A DNA stretch of 50,644 bases from Streptomyces polyasparticus. GTDB taxonomy: Bacteria > Actinomycetota > Actinomycetes > Streptomycetales > Streptomycetaceae. The notes under the pieces are model-generated. The model had not been told where the DNA came from. It was given only the letters and a program-made list of their open reading frames with translations, and did no database searches. Where the stretch lies: assembly GCF_014493765.1 (NCBI RefSeq), contig NZ_JACTVJ010000038.1, forward strand, positions 1 through 50,644, in the 5' to 3' direction. The first letter of the stretch is position 1. Each line of letters begins with the position of its first letter. The position numbers were made by a program, and so were the translations under genes. Shown here in pieces: positions 26,329 to 35,684 of this stretch.

Positions 26329-27687
26329 GTGCCGGACGACGTGGGAAGGCAGGCTTCGGGCGAGACGCAGGAGCTCGAACGACTGCGTGCCCGCGTGGCC
26401 GAGCTGGAGTCCGGCCGGCCCGCGGGGCGGCCGCGCCGCCGGGGCCGCTCGGCGCTCGGAGCCGTGCTCATCGTCCTGGGCTGTGTGCTCGCGCCGCTGG
26501 GCGTGGTGGCCGCCTGGGCCTCCGGTGTCGTCGGCGACACCGACCGCTATGTCGCCACCGTGCAGCCGCTCGCCTCCGACCCCGCCGTGCAGGACGCCGT
26601 CGCGGCCCGGGTCACCGATGCGGTGATGGACCACATCGACCTGAAGGACCTGCTCTCCTCGGCGGCGAGCGACGAGCGGCCGCTCCTGGAGAAGGCCCTC
26701 GGCAGGCTCGGCGACTCCCTCGACGGCGCCGTCCGCAGCTTCGTGGACGACAAGGCGCAGGACGTGGTCGCCTCCGACGCCTTCGAGACGCTGTGGACCG
26801 CCGTCAACCGCAAGGCGCACGCCGCCGTGAACAAGGCCCTCACGGGCGACGGCGGCGGCGCGGTGAAACTCGACGGCGACCAGGTCACCCTCGACCTCGC
26901 GCCCGTGGTCGAGCTGGTGAAGACGGAGCTCGTGGACTCCGGGCTCACCCTCGCCGAGAAGATCCCCGAGGTGCACACCTCCTTCCCCGTCGCCGAGTCC
27001 GAGCAGCTCACCAAGGCCCGTACCGGCTTCCGGCTCCTTCAGCTCGTCGGCAACTGGCTGCCCGTCCTGGCCCTGCTTCTCGTCGCCGCCGGGGTGCTGC
27101 TCGCCCGCAACCGCCGCCGCGCCGTGATCACCGCCGCGCTGTGCGTGGCCGTCGCGGTCGCCCTGCTCGGCGCCGCGCTCACCGTCTTCCGGCCCGTCTA
27201 TCTGGACGCCCTGCCGGCGGGCGTCTCGCAGCCGGCGGCCGGTGCGGTGTACGACGCCTTGGTCCATTTCCTGCGCACGACCGTACGGATGGTCATCGCG
27301 CTCGGTGTCGTCGTCGCGCTCGCGGCCTGGCTCACCGGACGGGGCCGCCGGGCCCTGCTCGTACGGAATCTGTGGTCCTCGGGCATCGGCGCCGTACGCG
27401 GTGTCGCCGACCGCGCGGGGATGAACCTCGGACCCGTCGGGCCCTGGGTCGCCGGGCACCGCAAGTGGATCGCCTGGGTCCTGATCGCGGCCGCGCTCGT
27501 CACCTACGTCCTGTGGAGCTACCCCACGTTCTGGGTCGTCACCGGCCTCGCGCTGGTGCTCCTTCTCGCGCTGGCCGTCGTGGAGTTCCTGGCCGGCCCG
27601 CCCTCCAACGAACCGTCCATCGACAGTCCGTCCATCGACAGTCCGTCCACCGACGGTCCGTCCCCCCACAAGGAGAAGACACCATGA
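26329..27687 (+). CDS. Integral membrane protein of unknown function
   Basis: A 452-residue protein with a charged N-terminus that may form a short coiled coil (ETQELERLRARVAELESG), one membrane segment (ALGAVLIVLGCVLAPLGVVA), a long extracytoplasmic helical domain, and then four to five further membrane segments. This arrangement is widespread in streptomycetes but I know of no demonstrated function. I chose the GTG at 26329 because GGAGG lies eight bases before it; a GTG at 26320 overlaps that same ribosome site. The C-terminal tail contains a triple SIDSP-like repeat encoded by tandem 15-bp units. It overlaps the next gene by ATGA. Confidence 0.75.
   Translation: MPDDVGRQASGETQELERLRARVAELESGRPAGRPRRRGRSALGAVLIVLGCVLAPLGVVAAWASGVVGDTDRYVATVQPLASDPAVQDAVAARVTDAVMDHIDLKDLLSSAASDERPLLEKALGRLGDSLDGAVRSFVDDKAQDVVASDAFETLWTAVNRKAHAAVNKALTGDGGGAVKLDGDQVTLDLAPVVELVKTELVDSGLTLAEKIPEVHTSFPVAESEQLTKARTGFRLLQLVGNWLPVLALLLVAAGVLLARNRRRAVITAALCVAVAVALLGAALTVFRPVYLDALPAGVSQPAAGAVYDALVHFLRTTVRMVIALGVVVALAAWLTGRGRRALLVRNLWSSGIGAVRGVADRAGMNLGPVGPWVAGHRKWIAWVLIAAALVTYVLWSYPTFWVVTGLALVLLLALAVVEFLAGPPSNEPSIDSPSIDSPSTDGPSPHKEKTP
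27616..27660 (+). repeat. Three tandem 15-bp units in the coding tail of the membrane protein
   Basis: TCCATCGACAGTCCG occurs twice exactly and a third time with two changes, in frame, encoding Ser-Ile/Thr-Asp-Ser/Gly-Pro repeats. A slippage-prone coding microrepeat. Confidence 0.8.
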
Positions 27688-28091
27688 CCATCGCCGCCGA
27701 CTACCCGCTCCTGAACCTGTTCTGGACCATGCTCCTGCTGTTCTTCTGGGTCCTCTGGTTCTTCCTGCTCTTCAAGATCATCGGAGACGTCCTGCGGGAC
27801 GACGGCCTCAGCGGCTGGGGCAAGGCAGGCTGGCTGATCTTCACGATCCTGCTGCCGTTCCTCGGTGTCTTCGTCTACGTGATCGTCCGCGGCCGCTCGA
27901 TGGGGGAGCGGGACATCGCCCAGGCCAAGAAGGCGGAAGCGGCCTTCAAAGACTACGTACGCGAGGCGGCGGGCACGCCCGGGTCCGGCCCCTCCAAGAC
28001 CGACGAACTCGCCAAGCTGGCGCAGCTCAAGGAGAGCGGTGCGCTGACCGAGGAGGAGTTCGCCAAGGCCAAGGAGAAGTTCCTGGCCTGA
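27684..28091 (+). CDS. Small membrane protein with PLD-nuclease-N-like and SHOCT domains
   Basis: A 135-residue protein. Two membrane segments (LFWTMLLLFFWVLWFFLLF and GWLIFTILLPFLGVFVYVIV) match the phospholipase D N-terminal type of membrane domain. The C-terminus, ELAKLAQLKESGALTEEEFAKAKEKFL, is a textbook SHOCT motif (short C-terminal oligomerisation domain). AAGGAG precedes the ATG, and the ATGA overlap with the upstream gene shows coupling. Function is unknown; such proteins are often found next to stress or envelope membrane proteins. Confidence 0.85.
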   Translation: MTIAADYPLLNLFWTMLLLFFWVLWFFLLFKIIGDVLRDDGLSGWGKAGWLIFTILLPFLGVFVYVIVRGRSMGERDIAQAKKAEAAFKDYVREAAGTPGSGPSKTDELAKLAQLKESGALTEEEFAKAKEKFLA

Positions 28092-28103
28092 CAGCCCGTT
28101 TCC

Positions 28104-28131
28104 GGCAGCCGGGTCCTGATGACCGGCTGCC
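28104..28131 (+). terminator. Terminator hairpin after the SHOCT protein gene
   Basis: Perfect 9-bp stem (GGCAGCCGG / CCGGCTGCC) with a 10-nt loop, 12 bases after the stop codon. Confidence 0.55.
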
Positions 28132-28191
28132 TCCTGCCGACGGCCGATGTCCGATCACCGGCGGCCGTTGTCCGATCAGGGGAGTGACGAC

Positions 28192-29550
28192 GTGGACAGC
28201 AGCACCTCGGAGCAGAGCCCTTCGACCGAGAAGGGCGCGGCCTTGCTGCGCAGCACCCTGCTCAGCCCGGGTTACCTCCGGCTGCTGCTGCTCTGCGCCC
28301 TGATCGGCATCCCGGTCGCTCTCGCCTGCTTTCTCTTCCTGACCGCCGAGCACGAACTGCAGCACCTGGTCTGGGAGAAGCTCCCCGAGGAGCTCGGCTA
28401 CGACCGTGCCCCCTGGTGGTGGGCGCTGCCGACGCTGCTGCTCGCCGGTCTGATCCTCGCGCCGATCATCACGCGCATGCGCGGCCACGGCGGCCACGTT
28501 CCCGTCCACGGTCTGGGCGGTGCGCCGATCGGCCCGCTCGACCTGCCCAGCGTCGTCCTCGCCGCGCTCGCCGCCCTGCCGCTCGGTGTCGTCCTCGGCC
28601 CCGAGGCGCCCCTGATGGCGATCGGCGGCGGCCTCGCGCTGCTCGCCGTACGGGGAATGAAGCAGCAGGCCGGGCAGGGCCCCGTGGCCGCCAAGGCTCC
28701 CATGCTGCTCGCCACGGCGGGCTCGACCGCCGCCATCTCCAGCATCTTCGGCGGCCCCATCATCGCCGCCATCCTCGTGGTCGAGAGCGCGGGCATGGGC
28801 GGCGCGGCGCTCGTCATGCTGCTCGTTCCCTGCCTGATCGCCAGTGCCACCGGGGCGCTGGTCTTCACCGGGTTCGGCGACTGGACCGGTCTCTCGATCG
28901 GCGCACTGCACCTGCCGAAGGTGCCGCCGGACATGACGCCCGACGCGGGCGACTTCCTGTGGGGCGTACCGATCGCCGCCCTGATCGGCGTGGCCGTCGC
29001 CTATCTGCGCGGCCTCGGATACGTGGTCGAGCGCTGGCTCGGCGAGCAGACCGCCTTGCGTATCGTGCTGTGCGCCTTCGGTGCCGGAGTCCTGCTCACG
29101 CTGTACGCGCTGCTCACGGACCGCTCACCGGAAGAGGCCGCGCTCTCCGGGCAGTCGGCGCTCGGGGCGCTCGCCGCCGATCCGCACAACTGGTCCGTGG
29201 CGGCGCTGCTCGTCCTGTTCCTGTGCAAGGGCCTCGCCTGGAGCCTCTGCCTCGGCAGCCTCCGCGGCGGCCCGATCTTCCCTGCGATCCTGCTCGGCGG
29301 CGCCATCGGCATCGCCTGCTCGGGGCTGCCGGGCCTCGGCACCACACCGGGGCTCGCGCTCGGCATGGCGGCCGCGAGCGCGGTCGTCACCGGGCTGCCC
29401 CTGAGCGCTTCCGTCCTCACGGTGCTGCTGCTCGGCAGCGACGCCCACAACCAGATGCCGCTCATCGTGATCGCGGTGGTCGTGGCCCTGGTCGCCGCGC
29501 AGCTCGTCCCGTCGCGCGACCAGCAGGCCGTACTGCCGAACGCGCCCTGA
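28192..29550 (+). CDS. ClC-family chloride channel or chloride/proton antiporter
   Basis: A 452-residue membrane protein with about ten to twelve hydrophobic helices. ClC landmarks are the GPEAP motif (equivalent to GREGP, with the gating glutamate kept) and LRGGPIFPAILLGG (equivalent to the GGxFxP motif). No C-terminal CBS domains are present. These proteins move chloride or related halide anions, often in exchange for protons. I chose the GTG at 28192, which has GGGGAG seven bases upstream; an in-frame ATG at 28147 has no ribosome site. Neighbours are membrane proteins in the same direction with short gaps, perhaps an envelope or ion-homeostasis cluster. Confidence 0.85.
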   Translation: MDSSTSEQSPSTEKGAALLRSTLLSPGYLRLLLLCALIGIPVALACFLFLTAEHELQHLVWEKLPEELGYDRAPWWWALPTLLLAGLILAPIITRMRGHGGHVPVHGLGGAPIGPLDLPSVVLAALAALPLGVVLGPEAPLMAIGGGLALLAVRGMKQQAGQGPVAAKAPMLLATAGSTAAISSIFGGPIIAAILVVESAGMGGAALVMLLVPCLIASATGALVFTGFGDWTGLSIGALHLPKVPPDMTPDAGDFLWGVPIAALIGVAVAYLRGLGYVVERWLGEQTALRIVLCAFGAGVLLTLYALLTDRSPEEAALSGQSALGALAADPHNWSVAALLVLFLCKGLAWSLCLGSLRGGPIFPAILLGGAIGIACSGLPGLGTTPGLALGMAAASAVVTGLPLSASVLTVLLLGSDAHNQMPLIVIAVVVALVAAQLVPSRDQQAVLPNAP

Positions 29551-29554
29551 TCGA

Positions 29555-29660
29555 CGGCCCGTCACCGTTCGGCCCGTCACCCCGCCCGGCCCGTCACCCC
29601 GCCCGGCCCGTCCCCGCCCGGACCGTCCCCGCCCGGACCACCACCGCCCGGCCCGTCTCG
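29555..29660 (+). repeat. Imperfect 15-17 bp tandem repeat between the ClC and DUF389 genes
   Basis: About seven copies of a CGGCCCGTCACCCCGCC-like unit in the intergenic space. GC-rich slippage repeat; no coding potential or clear regulatory function seen. Confidence 0.75.
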
Positions 29661-29715
29661 CTTCGTACGGACGGGACCCGCATCACCCCGTACAGCAGAA
29701 AGGAGATACCTGGAC

Positions 29716-30735
29716 ATGGCGCGAGTCGACGCGGACGCGGCCCGGCGGATGACCGAGGCGCTGTTCATCGAGCCCTCCCTGCGCAGCCCGTCCTCCACCC
29801 GCTTCTGGGCGCTGCTCGTGCTCGCCTCTGTGATCGCCGGCGCGGGCGTCATCGGCGACTCCACCGCCACCGTGATCGGCGCGATGATCGTCGCCCCGCT
29901 GATGACCCCGATCCTGGGCAGCGCCCTCGCGCTGGTCCTCGCCGACCGCGACCACGTGCTGCGCAGCGTGCTGCTCGTCCTGCTGGGCGCGAGCGCCGTC
30001 GTCGTGATCGGCATGCTGCTCGGCTGGATCGTCTCGCCGCCCGACGCCTTCGCCTCCAACAGCCAGGTCTCCTCCCGGATCAGCCCCCGCCTCATCGATC
30101 TGCTCGCGGCCCTGGCCACCGGTACGGTCGGGGCGTTCGCCCTGGTCCGCACCGACATCTCGGACACCCTGCCGGGCGTCGCCATCGCGATCTCCCTCGT
30201 ACCGCCGCTTGTGGTCACCGGCCTGCTGATCACCGCGCACCGCTACCACGACGCGAGTGAGTCGGCGCTGCTCTTCGCCACCAACGTGGCCGCGATCGTC
30301 GCCACCGGCACCATCGTCTTCCTCGTGTACGGGGTACGGGACGCCGCCGCCGAAGCGGGGCTGCACGTCGGCGAGTTCAGCGGCCGCACCCTGGCCGTCA
30401 TCCTCGGCGTGGTGGTCCTGATCGCCGTGCCGCTCACCACGGGTACGGTGAGCGTGGCCCGCGACCGCTCGCTCGTCGCCGAAGCCCGTCCGGTCGCCGA
30501 GGCGTGGGCCGCCACTGGCAAGTGGCAGATCGCCTCGGTCGAGGCCCGTAACGGAATCATCGTCATCGGCGTCCTCGGCCTGCCGCCCCAGCCCGCTCCC
30601 GCCGCCCTGCGCACCGCACTCGACCGCAAGGGCCTCGGCGACGCCGACCTCGAACTGCATCTCGTGGGCGGCCGCACCCACTGGTGCCCGGCGAACACCG
30701 ACACCTGCACCGTCAAGGACTCGGCGCGCAGCTGA
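29716..30735 (+). CDS. DUF389 integral membrane protein
   Basis: A 339-residue membrane protein with the pattern of the DUF389/TIGR00341 family: AGAGVIGDSTATVIGAMIVAPLMTPI near the start, then several hydrophobic segments and a soluble C-terminal domain ending WCPANTDTC. Members are widespread but functionally uncharacterised. The ATG has AAAGGAG upstream. It ends 61 bases before the end of the convergent Imm-5-like gene. The gap is GC-rich and can form a stem with a bulge (GGCGGG...CCCGCC) that may terminate both transcripts. Confidence 0.88.
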   Translation: MARVDADAARRMTEALFIEPSLRSPSSTRFWALLVLASVIAGAGVIGDSTATVIGAMIVAPLMTPILGSALALVLADRDHVLRSVLLVLLGASAVVVIGMLLGWIVSPPDAFASNSQVSSRISPRLIDLLAALATGTVGAFALVRTDISDTLPGVAIAISLVPPLVVTGLLITAHRYHDASESALLFATNVAAIVATGTIVFLVYGVRDAAAEAGLHVGEFSGRTLAVILGVVVLIAVPLTTGTVSVARDRSLVAEARPVAEAWAATGKWQIASVEARNGIIVIGVLGLPPQPAPAALRTALDRKGLGDADLELHLVGGRTHWCPANTDTCTVKDSARS

Positions 30736-30796
30736 GGCGGGGCGCCCGGTCGAGGCGGGTCGGCCACTTCGGATCGCCGGCCGGGCCCGCCGTGTC

Positions 30797-31300
30797 TCAG
30801 TCCTCGAACACCGACCAGCAGATGTCGTTGCGCAACCGCTGGTCGTCCAGGACCAGTTCACGGATCGCCGCGGGCAGTCGCTCCCGCTGCCGGCGGCATT
30901 CCTCCCGACCGGCCTCCTCTCCGCCGGCGGCCCGTACCGCCTTGATCGCATACGCGGCCGCGCCGAGCTCGTGCGCGGCGACATGCGCGACACACGCGGC
31001 CTGCCCCGCGGCATACGCGGCGTGGCGTGCGGCGCCGCGCAACTCCCGTGCCGCGCCCATCGCATGCCCGCCCGCGGCGCGCGCCTCCATCATTTTGACC
31101 TCGCCCCGCACCCAGGCCCGCGCGGCCGCGATCGCCGCACGGGGACGCGGGTCCCCGGGCACCTCGGCTTCGAACAGCCCGAGCACATGCTCCGCACACT
31201 CGGCCGCCCACAGCGCGAGCAGCCGGTGGTCCTCGTCGGTGAGGCTCCCGCCGCGCCGGACGGTGGTGAACCGGGGGTCCCTGACTTTGGGAAGAATCAC
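30797..31300 (-). CDS. Imm-5-like putative immunity protein
   Basis: A 167-residue all-helical protein opening with VILPKVRDPRFTTVRRGG and continuing LTDEDHRLLALWAAECAEHVL; it has several conserved Ala/His-rich helices (ARELRGAARHAAYAAGQA). This matches the Imm-5-like family, sometimes misannotated as exonuclease SbcC, whose members were proposed as immunity proteins from genome context. No toxin gene lies beside it here, so it may be an orphan or have another role. The start is GTG at 31300 with GAGGAG nine bases upstream; longer in-frame starts lie inside the neighbouring VOC gene on the other strand. Confidence 0.75.
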   Translation of the reverse strand: MILPKVRDPRFTTVRRGGSLTDEDHRLLALWAAECAEHVLGLFEAEVPGDPRPRAAIAAARAWVRGEVKMMEARAAGGHAMGAARELRGAARHAAYAAGQAACVAHVAAHELGAAAYAIKAVRAAGGEEAGREECRRQRERLPAAIRELVLDDQRLRNDICWSVFED

Positions 31301-31399
31301 GCCGACCTGCTCCTCGTACGTCGAAACCCGCTCCTGTCGGTCCCGCGTGAGGGAGGGTGGGTCGACTGCAGGGGGCGGACTGTTCACGAGGGAGAAGTC

Positions 31400-31747
31400 A
31401 TGAACGAGATCCCGACGAACCGGGTGACCTGGTTCCAGCTGCCCGCCGATGACGTCGAGCGGGCCTGGCGATTCTACGGCGAGGTCTTCGGGTGGAGCCA
31501 GGAGGAGGTGTACGCCAACGAGGTGCGCCCAGGGGCGATCAACGGGGAGATCGCGGCCCGCGGCGACGCCCTGCGCGAACCCCGCCTCGTCCTGCGGGTG
31601 GACGACATCGACGCGGCGCTCCTGAGGATCACCGCGGCCGGAGGTCACGTAGCGGTCGGGCGTACGGAGATCCCGGAGATCGGCATGGTCTACGCCTCGT
31701 TCGTCGACACCGAGCGGAACACCGTGAACATCGTCGGTGACCTGTAG
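31400..31747 (+). CDS. VOC-family (glyoxalase-fold) protein
   Basis: A 115-residue single-domain protein. VTWFQLPADDVERAWRFYGEVFGW at the start and the paired half (PRLVLRVDDIDAALLRITAAGG ... GMVYASFVDTERNTVNIV) are the two beta-alpha-beta-beta-beta units of the vicinal oxygen chelate fold. Such proteins bind metals or small molecules and include glyoxalases, dioxygenases and antibiotic-binding proteins; the specific role is not apparent. AGGGAGAAG lies just before the ATG. It is divergent from the Imm-5-like gene and 46 bases before the phosphotransferase-like gene. Confidence 0.85.
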   Translation: MNEIPTNRVTWFQLPADDVERAWRFYGEVFGWSQEEVYANEVRPGAINGEIAARGDALREPRLVLRVDDIDAALLRITAAGGHVAVGRTEIPEIGMVYASFVDTERNTVNIVGDL

Positions 31748-31793
31748 CCGCCGATCCGTCACCGGTGACCATCCGATCAAGGGAGGGAGCGGT

Positions 31794-32624
31794 ATGGAGG
31801 AGCGCGAGCTCGGGCAGGCGGTCGAGGCGGCGCGGGTGACGGCCACCGGGCTCGGGCTGGGCGTGGACGACGCGGTCGTCCTCCACGACTCCGACCGGAT
31901 CGCCGTGCGGCTGCTGCCCTGCGATGTGCTCGCTCGGGTCGGGCCGGTGGGGCAGCGGGAGGACTTCGCGTACGAGGTGGAGGTCGCGCGGCAGCTCGCC
32001 CAAGTGGGCGCCCCTGTGGGCGAACTCGAGCCGCGGGCCGGTGCGCGGGTGTACGTGCGGGGTGCCTTCGCCGTCTCGCTGTGGCGTCACTACGAGTCCG
32101 TGGGGCCGCAGATCCCGCCGGCTGCCTACGCGGACGCGCTCCTGCGCCACCATGCCGCCCTGCGCCACATCGCCCTGGACGCACCGCACTTCACGGAGCG
32201 CGTCGACGCCGGGCTGCGGGTGGTGACCGATCCCGAGAGGTCGCCCGAACTGCTGTACACCGAGCGGGAGTTCCTCGCCGGCACGCTCGCCGGGCTCGCC
32301 GCCTCGATCGGCAGCGACAAGGACCGCGACCAGCTGCTGCACGGCGAGCCCCATCCGGGCAACCTCCTCCATACGCGCTCGGGCCCGCTCTTCGTGGACC
32401 TGGCCACCTGCTGTCGCGGCCCCGTGGAGTTCGACCTCGCGCACGCGCCCGAGGCCGTGGACGCGTATTACCCGGGCGCCGACCCCGACCTGGTACGCAG
32501 GTGCCGTGCCCTCAACTGGGCCTTGTTCTCCGCTTGGCGCTGGCGCCGCGAGGACCAGATGCCCGACCGTGCGCACTGGCGGGCGGAGGGCCTGACCCGC
32601 GTCCGCACCGCACTCGCGGGCTGA
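31794..32624 (+). CDS. Aminoglycoside-phosphotransferase-family (APH) protein
   Basis: A 276-residue kinase-like protein. The catalytic-loop motif is HGEPHPGN, where most APH enzymes have HGDxHxxN, and the metal-binding segment is LFVDLATCCRGPVEFDLAHAP. Asp-to-Glu at the catalytic base is shared by a subgroup of actinobacterial homologues of unknown substrate. It may phosphorylate a small molecule; resistance should not be inferred. AAGGGAGG lies before the ATG at 31794. Confidence 0.8.
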   Translation: MEERELGQAVEAARVTATGLGLGVDDAVVLHDSDRIAVRLLPCDVLARVGPVGQREDFAYEVEVARQLAQVGAPVGELEPRAGARVYVRGAFAVSLWRHYESVGPQIPPAAYADALLRHHAALRHIALDAPHFTERVDAGLRVVTDPERSPELLYTEREFLAGTLAGLAASIGSDKDRDQLLHGEPHPGNLLHTRSGPLFVDLATCCRGPVEFDLAHAPEAVDAYYPGADPDLVRRCRALNWALFSAWRWRREDQMPDRAHWRAEGLTRVRTALAG

Positions 32625-32662
32625 GCGGGCTCACCATGGGTCCGGGTGCTCCTGCCTACCCC

Positions 32663-33745
32663 TCACCCCGCCCCGCACAGCGGCACCACCACCGACCGCA
32701 CACCGAGCACCCCCGTCCGTACCGCCGCCCAGCACGCCACTGCCGTCGGCTCCACCGCGAGGCCGCGGTGGGCCAGGTCGCGGCGGGCCGCGTCCAGCTC
32801 GGCCTCGTCCACCGTGAGGAATCCGCCGCCGAACTCCCGTACGGCGGACAGGATCTGGCGTGCACGAGGCGGGCGCGGGATCGCGATGCCGGCCGCCGCC
32901 GTGTCCCGCAGCGGCGCCGGATCGCCGAGGTCGGCCGCGCCCGAAGCCCACGCACGGGCCAGCGGCGCCACCGCCTCCGCCTGCACCGCGTACAGCGCGG
33001 GCAGCCGGTCGATCAGTCCGGCCGCGTGCAGTTCCCGCAGGGCGAGGGCCGCGCCGAGCAGCAGCGTTCCGTTGCCGACGGGGACGACGAGTGCGTCGGG
33101 GAGCCGTCCGCCGAGGTCCTCCCAGATCTCGAAGACATACGTCTTGGTGCCGTGCAGGAAGTACGGGTTGTGCACATGCGAGGCGTAGAAGGTGCCGGGT
33201 GCCTGCGCCGCCGCACGGGCCGCGACCGCCGTCGCCTCCCGGTCGCCGGGCACCTCCTGCACCTGCGCGCCGAACTGCCGGATCGCGGTGAGCTTCCTGG
33301 CCGCGGTACCGGCCGGAACGTACACGGTGCAGGGCAGTTGACCGCGTGCGCAGTAGGCCGCCACCGCACGCCCCGCATTGCCGCTGCTGTCCGCGATGAC
33401 CTGCTCGGGGCCGAGCCGCGTGGCGAGTTCGGCGAGCATCACCGCGCCGCGGTCCTTGAAGGACAGCGTCGGCATCAGGAAGTCGAGTTTGGCCGAAACC
33501 CGTTCGTTCAGCGCGACCAACGGCGTACGGCCCTCGCCCAGGCTCACCGAGGGGTTTGCGAGCGGGAGCGAAGCCCCGTACCGCCAAAGGGAGTTGACCC
33601 GTCCGCCCAGGGTCTTCAGATCTCCGGGCGTCGGATGGAAGTCCAGGTCGAGGGGTCCTTCGCAGACGGGGCAGCACCAGGCGAGGGTGCCGCCGGGCAC
33701 TCGCGTGCCGTCCTTCGGGCAGACGTAATCCGGCAGGGAAGTCAT
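32663..33745 (-). CDS. Threonine-synthase-like PLP-dependent enzyme
   Basis: A 360-residue fold-type II PLP protein. An N-terminal zinc-ribbon-like segment (VCPKDGTRV ... WCCPVCEGPL) precedes the PLP lysine in TLSFKDRGA, the SSGNAGRAVAAY phosphate/substrate loop and the VPVGNGTLLLG glycine loop. Threonine synthase converts O-phosphohomoserine to threonine; paralogues of this kind also include cysteate and other synthases, so the substrate is uncertain. I use the ATG at 33745; a GTG two codons upstream is possible. No clear ribosome site is visible, so a leaderless transcript may be used. Confidence 0.82.
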   Translation of the reverse strand: MTSLPDYVCPKDGTRVPGGTLAWCCPVCEGPLDLDFHPTPGDLKTLGGRVNSLWRYGASLPLANPSVSLGEGRTPLVALNERVSAKLDFLMPTLSFKDRGAVMLAELATRLGPEQVIADSSGNAGRAVAAYCARGQLPCTVYVPAGTAARKLTAIRQFGAQVQEVPGDREATAVAARAAAQAPGTFYASHVHNPYFLHGTKTYVFEIWEDLGGRLPDALVVPVGNGTLLLGAALALRELHAAGLIDRLPALYAVQAEAVAPLARAWASGAADLGDPAPLRDTAAAGIAIPRPPRARQILSAVREFGGGFLTVDEAELDAARRDLAHRGLAVEPTAVACWAAVRTGVLGVRSVVVPLCGAG

Positions 33746-34040
33746 GAGCACAAGCTAATCGCGCCGCGCGGTGCTCCGTGCCGGCGATGTGTCATGTCGG
33801 CCGTATGACACTTCTGTTGCGGCAGTGCAGGACTCTTGTGGGATTCCTATGGATCAGCCAACCTTTCGCTCAGCGATCCGGCGGCTACCCACCGACAGCG
33901 GATCACCGCGGTTTGGCATGCGCATGGCTGTTACGCACGACGAGGTCCGGTCTGCGCATGACCGGCTCCGGAACGCCCGCTCCACGCACCCCCCGCACCA
34001 CCCCCCCACCAGTGCACCATCCACGAGGAGGATCCCTCAG

Positions 34041-35606
34041 ATGGCACCGAAGCGTCCCGCACGGCGAAGACTGGCAGGCATAGGCGCGATGGCCGTGGCG
34101 GCCCTCGCCCTGGGCGTCGTCTCCGCTCCCCACGCAGGCGCGGCTCCCGTCGGCAAGATCGAGAACGCCGGCGCACCGGGAGCGATAGCGAACAGCTACA
34201 TCGTCACGCTCGACAAGGACGCCGCGAAGTCGGACTCCGCGCAGGGCAAGGCGCTCGCCAAGGAGTACGGCGCGCAGATCGAGCGCACGTACAAGTCGGC
34301 GCTCAACGGCTACGAGATCGAGGCCACGGCGGCCGAGGCGGAACGATTCGCCGCTGACCCGGCGGTCGTCTCGGTCACCCAGAACCGTACGTTCACGATC
34401 TCCGCGACCCAGCCCAACCCGCCCTCCTGGGGCCTGGACCGGATCGATCAGAAGACCCTGCCGCTGAACCAGAGCTACACCTACCCGGACAAGGCCGGCG
34501 AGGGCGTCAACGTCTACGTCATCGACACCGGCGTCCGCATCACCCACAGCGACTTCGGCGGCCGTGCCTCGTACGGCTACGACGCCATCGACAACGACAA
34601 CACCGCCCAGGACGGCCACGGCCACGGCACCCACGTCGCCGGCACGGTCGCGGGCGGCTCCTACGGTGTGGCCAAGAAGGCCAAGGTCGTCGGCGTCCGC
34701 GTGCTCAACAACTCCGGCTCCGGCACGACCGCGCAGGTCGTCGCGGGCATCGACTGGGTGACGCGCAACGCCGTGAAGCCGGCCGTGGCGAACATGAGCC
34801 TGGGCGGCGGCGCCGACTCGGCCATCGACACCGCCGTACGCAACTCGATCGCCGCGGGCATCACCTACGCCGTGGCCGCGGGCAACGAGTCCACGGACGC
34901 CTCCACCCGCTCGCCCGCCCGTGTCGCCGAGGCCATCACGGTCGGCGCGACCACGAGCAGCGACGCCAAGGCGAGCTACTCCAACTACGGTTCGGTCCTG
35001 GACATCTTCGCCCCCGGCTCCTCGATCACCTCGGCGTGGAACACCTCGGACTCCGCGACCAACTCCATCTCCGGTACGTCGATGGCATCCCCGCACGTGG
35101 CGGGCGCGGCCGCGATCTATCAGTCGCTGAACCCGTCGGCCACCCCGTCGCAGGTGCGTGACGCGCTGGTCGCCGCGTCCAGCACGGGAGTGGTCACCAG
35201 CCCGGGCACCGGTTCGCCCAACCGCCTCCTCCAGGTCGGCGGCGGCACCACCACCCCGCCCGGCAAGGCCTTCGACAACGCCACGGACTACGCGATCAAC
35301 GACAATGCCACCGTCGAATCGCCCATCACCGTCAGCGGCGTCACGGGCAACGCCCCGGCCGGCCTCCAGGTCCCGGTGAGCATCGTGCACACCTACATCG
35401 GTGACCTCCAGGTCCAGCTGATCGCCCCCGACGGCACCGCCTACACCCTCAAGGGCTACGGCACGGGCGGCAGCAGCGACAACATCAACACCACGTACAC
35501 CGTGAACGCCTCCTCCGAGGTCGCCAACGGCACATGGAAGCTCCGGGTCAGCGACAACGCGAACTACGACACCGGAAAGATCGACTCGTGGGGCCTGCGC
35601 TTCTGA
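34041..35606 (+). CDS. Secreted subtilase (S8) with I9 propeptide and P/homoB domain
   Basis: A 521-residue exported serine protease. The signal peptide (about 1-35) is followed by an inhibitor I9 propeptide ([14 protein letters not shown]...), and the S8A catalytic domain with Asp162 (VIDTG), His195 (GHGTHVAG) and Ser347 ([11 protein letters not shown]). The last about 120 residues form a P-domain (proprotein convertase type), ending KIDSWGLRF. The arrangement resembles Streptomyces extracellular alkaline proteases. GAGGAGG lies about nine bases before the ATG. The 295 bases upstream (33746-34040) carry its promoter region; I see no further gene there. A strong terminator follows. Confidence 0.93.
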   Translation: MAPKRPARRRLAGIGAMAVAALALGVVSAPHAGAAPVGKIENAGAPGAIANSYIVTLDKDAAKSDSAQGKALAKEYGAQIERTYKSALNGYEIEATAAEAERFAADPAVVSVTQNRTFTISATQPNPPSWGLDRIDQKTLPLNQSYTYPDKAGEGVNVYVIDTGVRITHSDFGGRASYGYDAIDNDNTAQDGHGHGTHVAGTVAGGSYGVAKKAKVVGVRVLNNSGSGTTAQVVAGIDWVTRNAVKPAVANMSLGGGADSAIDTAVRNSIAAGITYAVAAGNESTDASTRSPARVAEAITVGATTSSDAKASYSNYGSVLDIFAPGSSITSAWNTSDSATNSISGTSMASPHVAGAAAIYQSLNPSATPSQVRDALVAASSTGVVTSPGTGSPNRLLQVGGGTTTPPGKAFDNATDYAINDNATVESPITVSGVTGNAPAGLQVPVSIVHTYIGDLQVQLIAPDGTAYTLKGYGTGGSSDNINTTYTVNASSEVANGTWKLRVSDNANYDTGKIDSWGLRF

Positions 35607-35632
35607 CGCACCCCTGAGCGCGAACTGCGCGT

Positions 35633-35661
35633 GGCCGCCCCGGACTTGGTCCGGGGCGGCC
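35633..35661. terminator. Bidirectional terminator between the subtilase and CGNR genes
   Basis: A perfect 13-bp stem (GGCCGCCCCGGAC and its complement) with a 3-nt loop between two convergent genes. Confidence 0.8.
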
Positions 35662-35684
35662 GCCTCTCATACTTCTGCGCGTAC

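Noticed and set aside
29555-29660. Possible CRISPR or operator array
   Set aside because: Short GC-rich units of uneven length without spacers; typical slippage repeat.
30797-31846. Long minus-strand frame (349 codons) including the Imm-5-like protein
   Set aside because: The first 182 codons are antisense to the VOC gene; the family domain starts at the GTG at 31300.
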